Origin: G963677325 sp963677325
GTDB lineage: Bacteria > Bacteroidota > Bacteroidia > Bacteroidales > Prolixibacteraceae
DNA length: 64,000 nucleotides
NCBI GenBank assembly: GCA_963677325.2
Contig: CAXXGM010000006.1
Coordinates: 1 to 64,000, forward strand
Reading direction: 5' to 3'
In this document: positions 32,622 to 42,827 of the stretch, piece by piece
Position numbering within the stretch: the stretch's first letter is position 1
Layout of the letters: every line of letters starts with the position of its first letter
The notes under the pieces: model-generated
Told to the model about the DNA's origin: nothing
What the model saw: the letters and a program-made list of their open reading frames with translations, nothing else
The model's database searches: none
Translations under genes and position numbers: made by a program

Positions 32622-34553
32622 TTATGCTTTAAAATCGAAAATATTTATTTTAAAATCCAGCTTTTCAAATTTTGAATTCTGAGAAAAATATTCAGGTACA
32701 AGGTCTTTCATTCTTGCAACAATCATTTCATCAGATTCATTATTTAGCTTGAAAAGCATTTCTGAAATTTTGCTATTTACTTCTTCATAGATTTGGAATC
32801 TTCCTTTTGCGATCATGATTTTTTCGTGTGGTGTCGATTTGCAATTTTCTTTAGATGCCAAAAGTTCTTCATATAGCTTTTCGCCAGGCCTTAATCCAGT
32901 CACGACAATTTTAATATCTTTATGAGGTTCATAACCAGCAAGAGAAATCATTTTTTCTGCTAAATCATAAATTCTCATAGGTTTCCCCATATCAAAGAGA
33001 AATATTTCACCACCACTTCCCATGAATCCAGCTTCTAAAACTAATTGACTTGCCTCAGGAATAGTCATAAAGAAACGGGTTATTTCTTTATGAGTAATGG
33101 TGACAGGTCCTCCTTTTTCTATTTGCTTTTTAAAAATGGGAACTACTGAACCATTGGATCCAAGCACATTTCCAAATCTTGTAGTAATAAATTGAGTTTT
33201 AATATCCTCGAGCTGTGAAAGTGATTGTACATAAATTTCACAAATACGTTTTGAAGCCCCCATCACATTTGTCGGATTAACAGCTTTATCCGTCGAAATC
33301 ATTACGAATTTATCAACTTCAAACTCCACCGAAAGATCGGCCAGGATTTTAGTTCCTCCTACATTATTTTTTACTGCTTCATAAGGATGATCTTCCATTA
33401 AAGGAACATGTTTGTATGCAGATGCATGATACACTATATCGGGATATTCTGTTAAAAATATTTTTCTAATCCTCTGAGAATCTGTAATATTAGCGACAAT
33501 AGCTTCGATTGATTGATTTTTAAAATTTGCACGTATTTCATTTTGAATCTTAAAAAGTTCTGATTCAGCCTGATCAATGAGTATTAATTTTTTAGGTTTG
33601 AATTCCATAATCTGTCGAACAATTTCCGAACCTATAGAACCGGCAGCTCCGGTTACAATTACCGTCTTTCCAGACAATCCTTGTGAAATTTTCCTGATAT
33701 CCATTGAAATAGGCTCACGCCCTAACAGATCGTCGATATTTATATTTTGTACGCTCGCTTTACGTCTTGGGAAATTCAACCATGCAGATATTTCCTGAAT
33801 TTCTTTAACTTTGATACGTTTCTCAAGACAAAGATTAATAAATTCAACCTTTTTCTCTTTTGTAATTTCAAAATCATTAACGGCAATAATTATATCATTA
33901 ATATTTTGCTCCCTAATTATTTTTTTGAATGTTTTTGAAACAGAATAAACTGGAATACCTTCCATTCTTTTCCCAACTAAATTCGGATTGTCATCAACAA
34001 ATCCCAAGATATGATAATTATAAGAATCATCCCTTTCAATAATAGACCTTGACATCAATCCCAAACGTCCAGCTCCAAATATCAATGCTTTACGAGTTTT
34101 CAGAGGTCCCTGAAGAAGATAGCTGCTAACATATCTAAATAGAATTCTTAAAAATATCAATAAAAAACCAGAGATAAAAAAATGAATTACGATTTCTGAA
34201 AACAGTATTTTATACTTAAAATAATCCGAAGTAATACGATTAAGGAAAACTAAGATTAGCAGCCCAAATGAACAAAGCCCCTGTACAAAAATAATTGTAA
34301 TAAAATCCGGAATCGTTGAATGCCTTATAATATTATGATGAGGCTTTACAATAAGATATATAACACTGAAAATTATTGCACTACCTATAAGTTGGAAAAG
34401 ATGTCCCGATAGAATTTCCTGAACTTTCCCTTCATGTGAAATGAAGATTGTTGTCAATAAAAAAACTGACCACATTATTGAAATATCGAAAGCAAAGATA
34501 AACCACCTTGGTGCAATATTCTTTTCTAAAATTCTTTTTAAAAATTCTAGCAT
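32622..34553 (-). CDS. FlaA1/PglF-like UDP-sugar 4,6-dehydratase
   Basis: A 643-residue membrane enzyme of the long CapD/PglF type. Four membrane segments come first (about 15-140), then a CoA-binding-like Rossmann domain ('IFGAGRLGLMSR', about 160), then the catalytic SDR domain with 'GAAGSIGSEI' (about 300), 'STDKAVNPTNVMGASKR' and 'FGNVLGSNGSV'. Met replaces the usual Tyr in 'MGASK', as in other 4,6-dehydratases of this branch. It would make a UDP-4-keto-6-deoxy-HexNAc. With the aminotransferase at 37045 and the transferase at 38198 it fits a bacillosamine-like first sugar. Confidence 0.9.
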   Translation of the reverse strand: MLEFLKRILEKNIAPRWFIFAFDISIMWSVFLLTTIFISHEGKVQEILSGHLFQLIGSAIIFSVIYLIVKPHHNIIRHSTIPDFITIIFVQGLCSFGLLILVFLNRITSDYFKYKILFSEIVIHFFISGFLLIFLRILFRYVSSYLLQGPLKTRKALIFGAGRLGLMSRSIIERDDSYNYHILGFVDDNPNLVGKRMEGIPVYSVSKTFKKIIREQNINDIIIAVNDFEITKEKKVEFINLCLEKRIKVKEIQEISAWLNFPRRKASVQNINIDDLLGREPISMDIRKISQGLSGKTVIVTGAAGSIGSEIVRQIMEFKPKKLILIDQAESELFKIQNEIRANFKNQSIEAIVANITDSQRIRKIFLTEYPDIVYHASAYKHVPLMEDHPYEAVKNNVGGTKILADLSVEFEVDKFVMISTDKAVNPTNVMGASKRICEIYVQSLSQLEDIKTQFITTRFGNVLGSNGSVVPIFKKQIEKGGPVTITHKEITRFFMTIPEASQLVLEAGFMGSGGEIFLFDMGKPMRIYDLAEKMISLAGYEPHKDIKIVVTGLRPGEKLYEELLASKENCKSTPHEKIMIAKGRFQIYEEVNSKISEMLFKLNNESDEMIVARMKDLVPEYFSQNSKFEKLDFKINIFDFKA

Positions 34554-34657
34554 AATTTTAATAATAAAGTGAATTTAAATCATGGGTATTTCATTATAAA
34601 AATTCAATACAGTACAATATAATATTAATGTTAGTTTAATATTATATATTGTCATTT

Positions 34658-36991
34658 TTACTCTTCATAGTAATTATTAGCATTTTTGCTGTAATAATTT
34701 CCTGCTGAAAAATTTTCTTTTATAGCATCATTTAAAACAATGGCTAATGATGGAAGGTTTTCAATAGAATTAACAAATTGGACCTGGTCTTTGTCACTGA
34801 AGCGAAAGCGTATTACGAAAAGATTTATATCAGCTTTCCGACCTGTGATTATCCCATCCGCAACTAAAGAAACGGGGGGGCTATCCAAAATGATATAATC
34901 AAATTTTAATTTAGCTTCTTCAATAAAATTTTCAAAATTCCCATTCTCGAGTAATTCAGCTGGATTTGGAGGGATTGGACCACTAGGAACAAATTTTAGA
35001 TTATTAATTAAAGTGTTCTCGATAACATCTTGGAAAGTATCCTGATTACTTAAAAATGTACTAAGGCCTTTTTTATTATCTTTTTGAAAAATCTGATTTA
35101 ATTTCGATCTTCTCATATCCACACCAACTAATAAAACTTTCAAATTATTCATAGCCAAAACAGAAGCAAGATTGGATGAAATAAAAGACTTTCCTTCTCC
35201 GGGGACTGCTGATTGGACTGCAATTACTTTCTTATTCTTTTCATTAAGTAAAAACTTCAAATTTGTTCTTAATAAACGAAAAGATTCTGTAATATTTGAA
35301 CGAGGATTATCCAATACAACCCAATCTTTCTTATTTTTATTATGAATTATCATTCCCACGATAGGTAGCTTTGTAAGCTCTTCCATTTCATCTTTTGACT
35401 GTATAGTGCCTCTGAAAAAATCATTCCCCCATATAAAACTTAAGGGAATTATAAATCCAATGAATAATCCAACTAAATAATTGACCATTGTCATAGGTTT
35501 GGTTTGCTTTATTGTTTCAATTCGGGCTGGATCCAAAATTTTTACATCAGGTTGATTTGAGGCATAAGTAATGGCGTTTTCCGCCCTCATCTTTAACAGA
35601 TAAGTATATAATTCATTATTAAGATCAAAACTTCTTTTCAATGAAATTAATTGTTGTTCAGTTCTAGGTAAAAGCGATAATTGATTACTGGTTCCTCCCA
35701 TCCTTTTGTGTAAATTGTTCAGGTCCTTTTCGGTTGCAGTAAGGAACGCTGTTATATTCTGTGCTAAATTTTCATAGGTTGATTGAATTTCCCTATTTAA
35801 GGCAATAAATGAAGGGGCTTTCTCCTGCACAGAGAATGAAAGTACCTCACGTTTACTATAGAGATCAATCAATTTTATAACCAAAGAATTCAAGGATTGA
35901 TCATTTATTCCAAAAGCGGAAGGCAGGACCACTCGTTTCATTTGTCTTGAATCATTCATATTGTCACGCAAATTCTTCAAATAGTCCAATCTATTCTCTA
36001 AAAGAGCCTTATCGGATTCAAGATTTTCCCTTTTATTCATAGCAATATCACCTTCTTGATTTAGATTCATAGAATGAGTTCTTGTGCGAAAATTTGTAAA
36101 TCTATTCTCTGAATCAGAAAGTGAATCTGTTACATTTCTGAGCTGATTATCAATAAAACGAATAGTATTTTCAGCAACACGATTCTTATCAGCTAATCCA
36201 TAATCAATATATGTCTGTTCCAACTTATTTAAGAAATCAACACCTCGCTGAGGATTTTGTTCTGATAAAACCAATTCCATTATATCCGGTAATTTTTCAT
36301 TATAGATAACTTTTATCTTATTTTGATAAATTCTTGCGAGATTACTTTGGTTATAAATCACAAAAAAGATATCCTTTTTAGAAATGTCATTCGGATTTCT
36401 TTTTTCAATAATAAAGTTGAAATAACTATTTTCAAAAGGCTCCCCGAATTTTCCCTTTTTAGAAAAATTAAATGGAATCTTTCCATCACCAGACTTCCCC
36501 TTTATCTCAATAATATATTCCGAATTCGATATTTCTTTAATTTGAACCGGAATACCGGTCGTATTATTTTTATTTGATAATAATTTCATTTGATATGGTT
36601 CATTATTATACAAATCCTTATCATATAAGGGCATTTTCTGAAACCAATAAATATTCCATCCAAGATTCTGAAGGGTATTTAAATTAATCATATGAGATTT
36701 AATTCTACCTGGATGATCCTGAAGAAGGATATTCATGTTTGCCTCATTATTTACTCCCTGATTAAGATCAAATTTTTTGATTCCTGTTTCATATTCATTG
36801 ACAATTAATGAAGAGTGAATTGAATATTCAGATGGCGTATACTGATTATAAAACCATGCGATCAAAACACATAAGGAAACAGATAATGCAAACCAAGGCC
36901 ATCTTCTAATCATGCGAAGAAAAAATTTCATGTAATTAAATGAATTTTTTTGTTCAGGATAGAAGGCAGAATTGTTTATATCATTTTTCAT
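34658..36991 (-). CDS. Wzc-like BY-kinase chain-length regulator
   Basis: A 777-residue protein with an N-terminal membrane segment (about 31-50), a large periplasmic Wzz/GNVR part with coiled coils ('LPRTEQQLISLKRSFDLNNE'), a second membrane segment (about 500-522) and a cytoplasmic BY-kinase. Kinase motifs are Walker A 'VPGEGKSF' (about 597), 'VLLVGVDMRRSK' and 'YIILDSPP'. The tail 'NYYSKNANNYYEE' is the Tyr cluster that is autophosphorylated. It controls chain length and export together with the Wza-like protein. Confidence 0.92.
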   Translation of the reverse strand: MKNDINNSAFYPEQKNSFNYMKFFLRMIRRWPWFALSVSLCVLIAWFYNQYTPSEYSIHSSLIVNEYETGIKKFDLNQGVNNEANMNILLQDHPGRIKSHMINLNTLQNLGWNIYWFQKMPLYDKDLYNNEPYQMKLLSNKNNTTGIPVQIKEISNSEYIIEIKGKSGDGKIPFNFSKKGKFGEPFENSYFNFIIEKRNPNDISKKDIFFVIYNQSNLARIYQNKIKVIYNEKLPDIMELVLSEQNPQRGVDFLNKLEQTYIDYGLADKNRVAENTIRFIDNQLRNVTDSLSDSENRFTNFRTRTHSMNLNQEGDIAMNKRENLESDKALLENRLDYLKNLRDNMNDSRQMKRVVLPSAFGINDQSLNSLVIKLIDLYSKREVLSFSVQEKAPSFIALNREIQSTYENLAQNITAFLTATEKDLNNLHKRMGGTSNQLSLLPRTEQQLISLKRSFDLNNELYTYLLKMRAENAITYASNQPDVKILDPARIETIKQTKPMTMVNYLVGLFIGFIIPLSFIWGNDFFRGTIQSKDEMEELTKLPIVGMIIHNKNKKDWVVLDNPRSNITESFRLLRTNLKFLLNEKNKKVIAVQSAVPGEGKSFISSNLASVLAMNNLKVLLVGVDMRRSKLNQIFQKDNKKGLSTFLSNQDTFQDVIENTLINNLKFVPSGPIPPNPAELLENGNFENFIEEAKLKFDYIILDSPPVSLVADGIITGRKADINLFVIRFRFSDKDQVQFVNSIENLPSLAIVLNDAIKENFSAGNYYSKNANNYYEE

Positions 36992-37044
36992 CTGTAAATA
37001 TATTTGTATATAACTTTTTACTCTTTATTTTTAGAACTATTAAA

Positions 37045-38196
37045 TCAAAAAACTTTTATCTTTTCAATTATTTTTGATAGTACATTCATTATCTTTTCGC
37101 GATCATTATCAGTAAGATTTGAACCACTGGGCAAACAAATTCCATTTTTAAAAAGTTGATCCGAAATCCCTCCCCCATAATACGGGCAATTCGAAAAAAT
37201 TGGCTGAAGATGCATTGGTTTCCATAATAATCGACTCTCAATTTTTTCATTTTCCAAAGCCAATCTGACATATTCATTGTTTATTCCAGGATTTGCTTCA
37301 GGGTTAATGGTCAATGCTGTTAACCAGAAATTGGACTGAAAGTCTTGATTCGGTTCTGTTTGGAAATTAATGCCTTCAATATCACTCAATCGATTACGAT
37401 AAAAAGCATTATTTTCTCTATGTTGATTAACTCTCGTATCAATAACCTCCATTTGGCCTCTTCCTATTCCAGCTAAAATATTACTCATCCTATAGTTGTA
37501 ACCAATTACAGAATGCTGATAAAATGGGGCATAATCCCTTGCCTGAGTTGCCAGGAATCTTGAACGCTCAATTAATTCTTTATGATTAGAAACGATAGCT
37601 CCACCTCCCGAAGTCGTAATAATTTTATTCCCATTGAAAGAGAAAACTCCCATTAGACCAAAGGTTCCTAATGATTTTCCCTGGAATTTACTTCCGAGGG
37701 CTTCTGCTGCATCTTCAATAACAGGAATTTCATAATGATCAGCAATTTCAAGTATTTCGTCAATTTTTGCTGGCATTCCATAAAGATGGACAAGAATAAT
37801 GGCCTTTGGTTTTTTATTTTTTTTAGAAATTCGATCAAGGATAGCTAATTCAAGATATTTTGGACTCATATTCCAGGTTTCAGGATCGCTATCAATTAGT
37901 ACAGGAAGAGCCCCCTGATAAACAATGGGATTTACGGTTGCAGAAAAAGTAAATGAAGATGCGATTACTTCATCTCCAGGGGAAACACCTAACAAAATCA
38001 GAGCCAAATGAATAGATGCAGTCCCGGAGGATAAAGCAGCTACATGCCCCGCCCCGGTATAACCAGCGATGGCATTCTCGAATTCCTCGACGTTATGCCC
38101 CAATGGAGCTATCCAGTTGGAATCAAAAGCTTCCTGTATATATTTTTGTTCTGCCCCTCCCATATGAGGAGAAGAAAGCCAAATCTTATATTCCAT
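37045..38196 (-). CDS. PglE/LegC-like DegT sugar aminotransferase
   Basis: A 383-residue PLP enzyme. 'LSSGTASIHLALILLG' begins the cofactor site, 'EDAAEALGSKFQGKSLGTFG' follows, and the PLP Lys is in 'FSFNGNKIITTSGGG'. The N-terminal 'IWLSSPHMGGAEQKYIQEAF' is typical of the PglE branch, which adds an amino group to UDP-4-keto-6-deoxy sugars. The dehydratase at 32622 supplies that substrate and the transferase at 38198 uses the product. An acetyltransferase of PglD type is not next to it; the hexapeptide protein at 42828 may fill in. Confidence 0.88.
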   Translation of the reverse strand: MEYKIWLSSPHMGGAEQKYIQEAFDSNWIAPLGHNVEEFENAIAGYTGAGHVAALSSGTASIHLALILLGVSPGDEVIASSFTFSATVNPIVYQGALPVLIDSDPETWNMSPKYLELAILDRISKKNKKPKAIILVHLYGMPAKIDEILEIADHYEIPVIEDAAEALGSKFQGKSLGTFGLMGVFSFNGNKIITTSGGGAIVSNHKELIERSRFLATQARDYAPFYQHSVIGYNYRMSNILAGIGRGQMEVIDTRVNQHRENNAFYRNRLSDIEGINFQTEPNQDFQSNFWLTALTINPEANPGINNEYVRLALENEKIESRLLWKPMHLQPIFSNCPYYGGGISDQLFKNGICLPSGSNLTDNDREKIMNVLSKIIEKIKVF

Positions 38197-38197
38197 T

Positions 38198-38788
38198 TTA
38201 ATAATTTTTTCTAATAATTGTTTTAAAAAATATTTTCAGGTCGAGTAGAAATGAGTAATTATGAAAATAATCCAGATTAATTTTTACTTTGTCAGGGAAT
38301 ATTACCTCTTCATTATATTTAACTGGATCAGACACTTTTGACAATATTTTTTCTTCATTGGCATATTTAAGGCTTGCAGGCCCTGTGATACCCGGTTTCA
38401 TTAAAAGAATTTTTTTGTTTTCTCCGATAAGTTTATCAGCAAATCCGGGAACATCTGGGCGAGGGCCGACAATACTCATGTCACCTATTAATACATTCCA
38501 TAATTCAGGTAACTCATCCAATTTATACTTTCGAAGAAAAGCTCCTAAAGAAGTAATTCTTGATTCACCCGCAACCGAAATTGAATTGCCACCGTGCTTC
38601 ACCAACATAGTTCTGAATTTATATATAGTAAATAAGTGTCCTTGTAAACCGACCCTTTGCTGTTTAAATAAAATTGGGCCATCAGGCATCTTAATTTTAA
38701 TAAGAATAGAAATTATTATAAAAAATGGAAGAAAAATTAAGAGTCCTATTGTAGAAATCAGTTTATCGAAAATATTCTTCAAGAGCAT
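38198..38788 (-). CDS. PglC/WcaJ-type initiating sugar-phosphate transferase
   Basis: A 196-residue monotopic phosphoglycosyl transferase. The re-entrant helix is at about 10-32 with 'KIKMPDGPILFKQQRVG', then 'FTIYKFRTM', 'LRKYKLDELPELWNVL', 'MSIVGPRP' and 'MKPGITGPASLKY'. The small, PglC-like size suggests transfer of a di-N-acetylated 6-deoxy sugar phosphate to undecaprenyl phosphate, the first step of repeat-unit assembly. It starts only 17 bp after the glycosyltransferase at 38806 ends. Confidence 0.93.
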   Translation of the reverse strand: MLLKNIFDKLISTIGLLIFLPFFIIISILIKIKMPDGPILFKQQRVGLQGHLFTIYKFRTMLVKHGGNSISVAGESRITSLGAFLRKYKLDELPELWNVLIGDMSIVGPRPDVPGFADKLIGENKKILLMKPGITGPASLKYANEEKILSKVSDPVKYNEEVIFPDKVKINLDYFHNYSFLLDLKIFFKTIIRKNY

Positions 38789-38805
38789 AATTGATATATA
38801 AAAGA

Positions 38806-39813
38806 TTATTTTTTGAGAAAGGGAAGTTTGAAAATAGCTATTAGAGATCCGGAGCCATAAGAAAAATGCAATAAAAAGAAAGAAATGAATAAAAAATAAA
38901 AATTAATTCGCTTTGAATATGATGTGTAAAGACTATTAATCAATATTACAAATGCATAAGTTAGAAAAGTTATTAAAGTTAAATATATCAGAGGTTTATA
39001 ACTTATTGAAAGAAGTGCAGGAATCAATAGAGATGAAATAAACAAAAGTGGGATAAGATGTCTTGGAGATAATGATTTAAAAGTATTCGTATAATAAAGT
39101 GTATAGACATTCCATAATCCATTCAAAAAATTATTTTTTACAAATTCCCAAAGGGATTCACGAGCAAAATAGGTACATTTAATATCAGGAACCTGATATA
39201 ATTTTCCACCACCCCTTTTTATCCTTTTGTTTAATTCAATATCCTGATTTCTTATTAACCTTTCGTCATATAATCCAAACCGATCAAAGACGTTTCTCTT
39301 AAAACACCCAAAAACGACAGTATCAACTTCCGCAATTTTATTAGTTCCTATTCTGAACATTGAATTACCCACCCCCAATCGATTGCTTAATACTTCTTTT
39401 ATGGCTAAAGATTTACATGATTTATTCTTAACATCAGTTATAACAAATCCACCAATATTATCACTCTTTAGTTCTTCCGCATATTTAATAAGTTTTGAAA
39501 AATAATCCATTGGATAAACACTATGGGCATCAATACGAATAATGTAATCACCTTTGGATTTTCTTATTCCAATATTCATTGCTGACGGGACATTTCGAAA
39601 GGGATTTTCAACATATTTAAAAAAAGGATATTGTTCACAATATAATTTTAATTTATAAGGTGTTTTATCCATACTTTTGCCATCAATAAAAAAAACTTCT
39701 AAATCATTATAGCCATAATCTTGGTTTAATATCGAATTTACGAGAGTATCTATATATTTCTCTTCATTAAAAACAGGACATATAACCGAAATAAATTTTT
39801 TTTCTCCTATCAT
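38806..39813 (-). CDS. Family 2 glycosyltransferase (ExoA-like)
   Basis: A 335-residue GT-A enzyme. 'ISVICPVFNEEKYIDTLVNS' begins the nucleotide fold, 'VFFIDGKSMDKT' holds the first acidic motif and 'DYIIRIDAHSVYP' the DxD-like metal site (DAH). 'DQELNKRI'-like text near 215 ('NQDIELNKRIKRGGGKLY') is the acceptor-side motif. Two or three membrane segments close the protein (about 260-330). The donor sugar cannot be read from sequence. Confidence 0.88.
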   Translation of the reverse strand: MIGEKKFISVICPVFNEEKYIDTLVNSILNQDYGYNDLEVFFIDGKSMDKTPYKLKLYCEQYPFFKYVENPFRNVPSAMNIGIRKSKGDYIIRIDAHSVYPMDYFSKLIKYAEELKSDNIGGFVITDVKNKSCKSLAIKEVLSNRLGVGNSMFRIGTNKIAEVDTVVFGCFKRNVFDRFGLYDERLIRNQDIELNKRIKRGGGKLYQVPDIKCTYFARESLWEFVKNNFLNGLWNVYTLYYTNTFKSLSPRHLIPLLFISSLLIPALLSISYKPLIYLTLITFLTYAFVILINSLYTSYSKRINFYFLFISFFLLHFSYGSGSLIAIFKLPFLKK

Positions 39814-39819
39814 AATATT

Positions 39820-40578
39820 TCAGATTTTAATCCATCTTTTCACAATGAAATAATTCGTACCTAAAAATTTTTTCAAAAGAGCCAACAATTTCCAAATTGC
39901 AATTTTTCTTATCCTCAATAATGAGAAAGCGTGCATTAACTTCGGAAGATCTTCGATTCTAGTCCTTTTTGTAATTGCAAATCTTCCTAAGATTTTCACA
40001 CCGTTTTTTTCGTTAATTGTTGAGATAGGATCGGATGTAAAAATGATTTTAATTCCATTTTCCTGCAAAACTGATAATGATCGTTTTGAAAAAAATCCAC
40101 CAGGAATAGACGCATACAAAATATCTTTTTTTAAAATATCTCTTAATATTTTTAATGATTTTTCCCATTCATACCTAATTTGATCCTCTCTCAGCAAAGA
40201 AATATTTTGAGGATGCGTATGGGAATGAATTCCAATAAAATGGCCTCTTCTATAAAGTTCCATTATATTTTCTCTGGAGATAAAACCTTCCTTGTTAATA
40301 AAATTGGTTGTAATAAAAAAATAGCCTTTAAGTCCATATTTTTCCAGAATTGGCGCTATAATATCAATAAAAGAGATTCCGCCATCATCAAAAGTCAGAA
40401 ACAGGTTATTCTTATCAATTTTATTTGTTTCTATATTTCTCGATATTATTTCAATTTGTTCCTCGAATATTCGCTTTTCAATTTTATATTTGTGCGCTTC
40501 AGGATTTTGGAATCCGCTTCTTAACAATTTATGATCAAGTACATCATGATACATCAGAGAAAAAGAATTATTATTCAT
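39820..40578 (-). CDS. NodB-type polysaccharide deacetylase
   Basis: A 252-residue carbohydrate esterase family 4 protein. It has 'LFLTFDDGG' (Asp pair at about 64-65) and 'GIHSHTHPQNISLL' (metal-binding His), and 'ASIPGGFFSKRSL' in place of the usual RxPY motif. There is no signal peptide, so it may act on the lipid-linked unit inside the cell, or on a cytoplasmic sugar. It probably deacetylates an N-acetyl sugar of the polymer; substrate inferred. Confidence 0.88.
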   Translation of the reverse strand: MNNNSFSLMYHDVLDHKLLRSGFQNPEAHKYKIEKRIFEEQIEIISRNIETNKIDKNNLFLTFDDGGISFIDIIAPILEKYGLKGYFFITTNFINKEGFISRENIMELYRRGHFIGIHSHTHPQNISLLREDQIRYEWEKSLKILRDILKKDILYASIPGGFFSKRSLSVLQENGIKIIFTSDPISTINEKNGVKILGRFAITKRTRIEDLPKLMHAFSLLRIRKIAIWKLLALLKKFLGTNYFIVKRWIKI

Positions 40579-40590
40579 CTTCGATTAATT

Positions 40591-41607
40591 TTAGACTTTA
40601 AATTTTGTTCTTATTTCTCTAATTCCATAATAGGTTTTCTTAGCCAATGCTTTGAGTTCTAGGATACCCATAAACTTAGATGCTATAATTTTGGGCTTTT
40701 CAAAATAATCCGGACCAAATTTTTCTTTAAATTTTCTAATTCCTCCTAAATCGAATTCACTATATCCTCTCGATTTAAAAATTTTTATTGCTTCATACAT
40801 CAGTGGTTCATTAGGGCATAGACTTTGAAATTTACTATAACTGGCTCCCCCCCAATAATAGGCTAATTTATTTTGTCCAACAAAAATTCCGGTGGCTAAA
40901 CAAACTCCGTCAGAAGATTTTGCTTCCAACAACAATATTTTATTAGAAAATTTTAAATTTTCAATTAAGGCAATTACCCGATTTTCATTGTAGGTCGGCT
41001 TTAACTTTTGTTTTTCGAAAACTTCCGAAAGCTGAGTATAATAATGATGAATAAACTTATCCGTATCTTCAGTCTCTAAAATTTTGACTCCATTCTTTTG
41101 AGATTTTCTAATTGCATATTGACAAGAACTACTACTAAAATTCTTATATAGTTGTTCAGTTGATTTAGTCAAATCCAATCTGTATCCCTTTACAATTTCA
41201 AATTTCAGATTAGAATTTCGAACAATATTTATATCCATTTGCCAATCTGATGCCTGAAATAAAGAACACAATTCATTACGGAATAAAAATTGGATCAGAC
41301 TTTCATAGATTTGTATTCTAATTTCATTCGAAACAGGAACAAGCATTGATAATCCCTGATAATCTGTAGTCCATCCTTCAAAAGGACTTGCTACGACTTT
41401 AAAAAATTTCTTAAATTTTTCTCCAATAAAATAACCCACTAATTTTTCAGAACGAAAGATCTCAAGTATTAATGGTTCAATTTTTTGAGTATTAACCAAA
41501 AAATTTATCCATTCTTTTGATTTAAAGACTGTATGATCATAGCATAATTCAATTTGTTCCCAATTTATTTTATTTCCATCAACTACTTTAAAATTATAAT
41601 TCACCAT
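40591..41607 (-). CDS. FemAB/GNAT-like acyltransferase
   Basis: A 338-residue protein of the FemAB-like branch of GNAT enzymes. Two halves are visible; the second has 'QYAIRKSQKNGVKILETED', 'LLLEAKSSDGVCLATGIFV', 'YYWGGASYSKFQSLCPNEP' and 'GYSEFDLGGI', the usual core. Relatives transfer amino acids or acyl groups onto polysaccharide or peptidoglycan precursors. It starts the downstream part of the locus after array C. Amino-acid modification of the polymer is a reasonable inference given the ATP-grasp gene at 45622. Confidence 0.78.
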   Translation of the reverse strand: MVNYNFKVVDGNKINWEQIELCYDHTVFKSKEWINFLVNTQKIEPLILEIFRSEKLVGYFIGEKFKKFFKVVASPFEGWTTDYQGLSMLVPVSNEIRIQIYESLIQFLFRNELCSLFQASDWQMDINIVRNSNLKFEIVKGYRLDLTKSTEQLYKNFSSSSCQYAIRKSQKNGVKILETEDTDKFIHHYYTQLSEVFEKQKLKPTYNENRVIALIENLKFSNKILLLEAKSSDGVCLATGIFVGQNKLAYYWGGASYSKFQSLCPNEPLMYEAIKIFKSRGYSEFDLGGIRKFKEKFGPDYFEKPKIIASKFMGILELKALAKKTYYGIREIRTKFKV

Positions 41608-41650
41608 ACTAAATTAGACTTAATGACCACATTTTAATTATATATTCACT

Positions 41651-41751
41651 GTACATTAAATGTACTTTTACTGTACAAAAATGGTACAGTCAGTGTACAG
41701 ACAGTGTACAGACAATGTACAGACAACCCAACCATGGTATTGTACAAGTAC
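41651..41751. repeat. 11-bp phased array C (TGTACAGACA type)
   Basis: GTAC begins at 41651, 41662, 41673, 41684, 41695, 41706 and 41717, seven copies with an exact 11-bp period. The later units read TGTACAGACAG or TGTACAGACAA. ACCATGGTAT (41731-41740) and further GTAC words follow. It fills the gap between two same-strand genes of the polysaccharide locus. Confidence 0.75.
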
Positions 41752-41779
41752 GTTCCAAATTCTTTTTAATAATATCATT

Positions 41780-42820
41780 TTAGTTATGCAAATATTCTGT
41801 CAGAATCCCCCATGCCAGGTCGGATGAGTAAGCTTTGCTATGTTCGAAAGCATTATGTTTCATTTCAAATAATAAATTTCTGTCTTCATATAAGGATAAA
41901 ACTGCTTTAAGAAATTCATCCTCACTGTTTTCAAAAGGCACAATAATCCCAGTAATTCTATCTTGAATGAAATCGGTAGCATGCTTCCAGTGCGTAGTGA
42001 TTACAGGTATTCCAGAAATATAAGCATCCAAAACAGATCCGGGAAAACCTTCAGTAAAATATCTCGTTGGGAAAACCATCAAATCATAGTTATTCAAGGT
42101 TGTATAGATTTTTTCAGGATCTAAAACGCCCTTATAAGTGCAATTTTTATATTTTTCTAATTCATTAAAAAAATAATCTTCATCTTTTTTAAATTCAAAA
42201 GGTCCATAAAAATCTATATTTATCCTTTTATCGCTATTTTTTTTCAAATAATTTGCCAGGTAAAAAACATAATCTATTCCCTTCATCCTATTAATTCTCG
42301 CCATAAAAACGATATTGAAGGAATCATTGTTCTCTATAAATCGAGGCATAAATGAATGGATTCTAAAATTCGGAAAAGTTCTAACGTTTTTAAAATGATA
42401 TTTGACAATAAGAGATTGATTTAAATCATTACTTTCCGTCAGTATAGCGTCGATTTTAGAAAGGAGCGAAATATGCAATTTTTTATTTTCTAAATATTCT
42501 TCAAGCCAACCTCCCACAACAAAGTATAAAATCTGAGAACTTTTCAACTTACACACATAATAGATTAATGGAAATAAATATTTAAGATTTTTATGGGCTG
42601 GAATATAAACTAAAGTATTACATCTTAATAGTTTATATAACATTTTAAAAAATGAAATCTTAGAATATTGAAATTTCTGTGTGTCAAATTTTTCAATACT
42701 GAGGTTGTGTTCATCCTTCGAAATGAGTAATTCATAAATACTTCTGGTTTTAATAGTCTGGCCATCCAACTCATTATTTCTAATACCAAAATATCCCAGT
42801 ACAAGAATTTTCTTCTTCAT
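41780..42820 (-). CDS. Family 4 glycosyltransferase
   Basis: A 346-residue GT-B enzyme. The N-terminal Rossmann half begins 'KILVLGYFGIRNNELDGQTI', and the C-terminal donor half has 'NIVFMARINRMKGIDYVF' and the retaining GT4 motif 'FPTRYFTEGFPGSVLDAYIS' (E-x7-E pattern). It adds one sugar of the repeat unit; donor and linkage are unknown. It lies 7 bp after the acyltransferase gene at 42828. Confidence 0.88.
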   Translation of the reverse strand: MKKKILVLGYFGIRNNELDGQTIKTRSIYELLISKDEHNLSIEKFDTQKFQYSKISFFKMLYKLLRCNTLVYIPAHKNLKYLFPLIYYVCKLKSSQILYFVVGGWLEEYLENKKLHISLLSKIDAILTESNDLNQSLIVKYHFKNVRTFPNFRIHSFMPRFIENNDSFNIVFMARINRMKGIDYVFYLANYLKKNSDKRINIDFYGPFEFKKDEDYFFNELEKYKNCTYKGVLDPEKIYTTLNNYDLMVFPTRYFTEGFPGSVLDAYISGIPVITTHWKHATDFIQDRITGIIVPFENSEDEFLKAVLSLYEDRNLLFEMKHNAFEHSKAYSSDLAWGILTEYLHN

Positions 42821-42827
42821 CCATTAT

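Noticed and set aside
38289..38801. 170-codon open frame on the plus strand
   Set aside because: Antisense to the PglC-like gene, whose motifs are complete.
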